In this document: positions 63,190-64,000 of the stretch, one piece after another
Layout of the letters: every line of letters starts with the position of its first letter
Position numbering within the stretch: position 1 is the stretch's first letter
Source: Halomonas sp. BDJS001
GTDB taxonomy: Bacteria; Pseudomonadota; Gammaproteobacteria; Pseudomonadales; Halomonadaceae
DNA length: 64,000 nucleotides
Assembly (NCBI RefSeq): GCF_026104355.1
Contig: NZ_CP110535.1
Span: 3,348,001 to 3,412,000 of the forward strand
Direction: 5' to 3'
Position numbers and translations under genes: made by a program
Notes under the pieces: generated by a model
Told to the model about the DNA's origin: nothing
Database searches by the model: none
What the model saw: only the letters and a program-made list of their open reading frames with translations

Positions 63190-64000
63190 CTAAAGCAGGT
63201 TTTTGTAAGCCACTCCCCCCTTCATAATCACCATGAGCTGCTCATCAGGCTGAGTAAGCACATTGATGTCATCCAACGGATTATCTTTAAGCACGATTAC
63301 GTCTCCCCTTGCGCCTGGGATAATCTCGCCAAAATCACCAGTGTGGCCATAGGCGTCGGCGGCGTGACTGGTGGCTGCACGAATTAACTCGTCAGTGGGC
63401 ACCACATCTTTGCGTAAATTAAACTCATTAAGCTGGTGGCGCTGCATCCGGCCCAGCAAATCGGAACCGTATAACATCTTAACGCCGAAACGTTGGGCCA
63501 TTTCTAATGCCTTACCGCCAGCATCCAGCACATCATAAACCTTGCGCTGTAGGTGCTCGGCCATGCCCGCTTCGACGCCCTCCTTCGCCAAGGCATCGTA
63601 AGTGCAGAGAGTCGGCGTAAGATAAGCATCGTACTCAAGGAATAGCCGACAGCTCTCCTCATCCATGAGGTTGCCATGCTCAATGGTCTTGACGCCTCTG
63701 GGGATAAGCCGGTTGATAGCGCGCGCCGTATAAGCATGGGCCATGGTATGAATATTGGCGGCGGTGGCCTCTTCCACAATGGCATCAATTTCCTCAAGCG
63801 AAAACTGAGTGCTGTCTATACGGTCGGTAGGTGAAGAGACGCCGCCAGACGCCATAATCTTAATCTGGGTGGCCCCCTTTCTGATCTCATCCCGGGCGGC
63901 CCGGCGTACTTCACTAACACCGTCACAAACACGACCTAGACCCGCGCAGCAGAAGCAGCCTTCAAAGGTTTGCTGCCCAGGGCCACGCATGTCGGCATGA
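63190..64000 (-). CDS. Amidohydrolase-superfamily enzyme (partial, 5' end beyond window)
   Basis: The frame is open through the right edge, 270 codons seen. Metal-site features of the imidazolonepropionase/Xaa-Pro-dipeptidase-like amidohydrolases are visible: the lysine in QIKIMASGG (bridging carboxylated Lys in relatives), histidines in HTMAHAYTARA and KTIEHGNLMDEE, and the catalytic Asp in MLYGSDLLG. The C-terminus GARGDVIVLKDNPLDDINVL is the usual beta-sandwich. The N-terminal HxH site lies outside the window, so the ATG at 63990 is not the true start. Substrate unknown. Confidence 0.9.
   Translation of the reverse strand, partial: HADMRGPGQQTFEGCFCCAGLGRVCDGVSEVRRAARDEIRKGATQIKIMASGGVSSPTDRIDSTQFSLEEIDAIVEEATAANIHTMAHAYTARAINRLIPRGVKTIEHGNLMDEESCRLFLEYDAYLTPTLCTYDALAKEGVEAGMAEHLQRKVYDVLDAGGKALEMAQRFGVKMLYGSDLLGRMQRHQLNEFNLRKDVVPTDELIRAATSHAADAYGHTGDFGEIIPGARGDVIVLKDNPLDDINVLTQPDEQLMVIMKGGVAYKNLL

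Noticed and set aside
1..64000. CRISPR arrays, tRNA and rRNA genes, prophage or toxin-antitoxin modules
   Set aside because: No regularly spaced repeats, no tRNA cloverleaf or rRNA sequence and no phage structural or clear toxin-antitoxin pair was recognised while reading both strands.

Overview
The window looks like a chromosomal segment of a moderately halophilic gammaproteobacterium of the Halomonadaceae (Halomonas/Vreelandella type). This is an inference from protein character (DbpA, YbaK, SbcCD, PgpA, DUF3008, AzlCD, several DASS/SLC13-type carriers) and from the GC-rich coding style. There are no rRNA or tRNA genes, no CRISPR array and no intact insertion sequence.

Layout. 1-3.3 kb: a four-carbon/pentose-phosphate sugar locus. 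A dihydroxyacetone-kinase-family gene (cut by the left edge) and an RpiB-family isomerase diverge from a frameshifted transaldolase that is followed by a previously hidden, heavily deleted transketolase remnant. Two palindromic operators lie between the arms. 3.3-10.5 kb: RIO-type kinase (frameshifted), RNA helicase DbpA, deacylase YbaK, small proteins, a CDF transporter with altered metal-site residues, a LysR regulator and a PIN-PhoH ATPase. 10.6-19.6 kb: a long minus-strand run with YihY, a compact four-gene Mrp/complex-I-like membrane complex (three antiporter-like subunits plus an MbhD/MrpC-like fusion), an esterase and an SLC13/RCK carrier. 19.7-25.3 kb: cold-shock protein, then a GMC dehydrogenase plus MmsA pair divergent from a LysR gene, which resembles a 3-hydroxypropionate catabolic unit, and a secreted MsrA.

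25.3-29.8 kb: a sigma-54 module made of an enhancer-binding protein, a permease and an iron-type alcohol dehydrogenase, with a near-perfect -24/-12 promoter and upstream inverted repeats. 30-36.2 kb: an amino-acid/amine ABC importer, an FAD amine or amino-acid oxidase, an IclR regulator and a succinate-semialdehyde-type dehydrogenase, which together read as uptake and oxidation of a nitrogenous substrate. 36.3-43.3 kb: pgpA, a YebE-like gene, sbcC, sbcD, nadE (frameshifted) and pncC on the minus strand.

43.5-51.1 kb: a DASS transporter, a CDP-alcohol phosphotransferase, sstT with an in-frame amber codon, an MFS transporter, and an XRE-cupin regulator with azlCD. 51.2-61.7 kb: an iron-siderophore island with a binding protein, two FecCD permeases, an ATPase, two TonB-dependent receptors and Fur-like boxes, interrupted by an AT-rich patch carrying an EexN-like lipoprotein and a serine hydrolase. 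61.8-64 kb: a truncated methyltransferase fused out of frame to a 5'-truncated acetyltransferase under a MerR-type promoter, then a partial amidohydrolase.

The most unusual systems are the Mrp-like complex, the sigma-54 alcohol dehydrogenase module, and the cluster of decayed or frameshifted genes (tal, tkt, RIO, nadE, sstT, methyltransferase/GNAT). Some of the single-base lesions may be sequencing errors.
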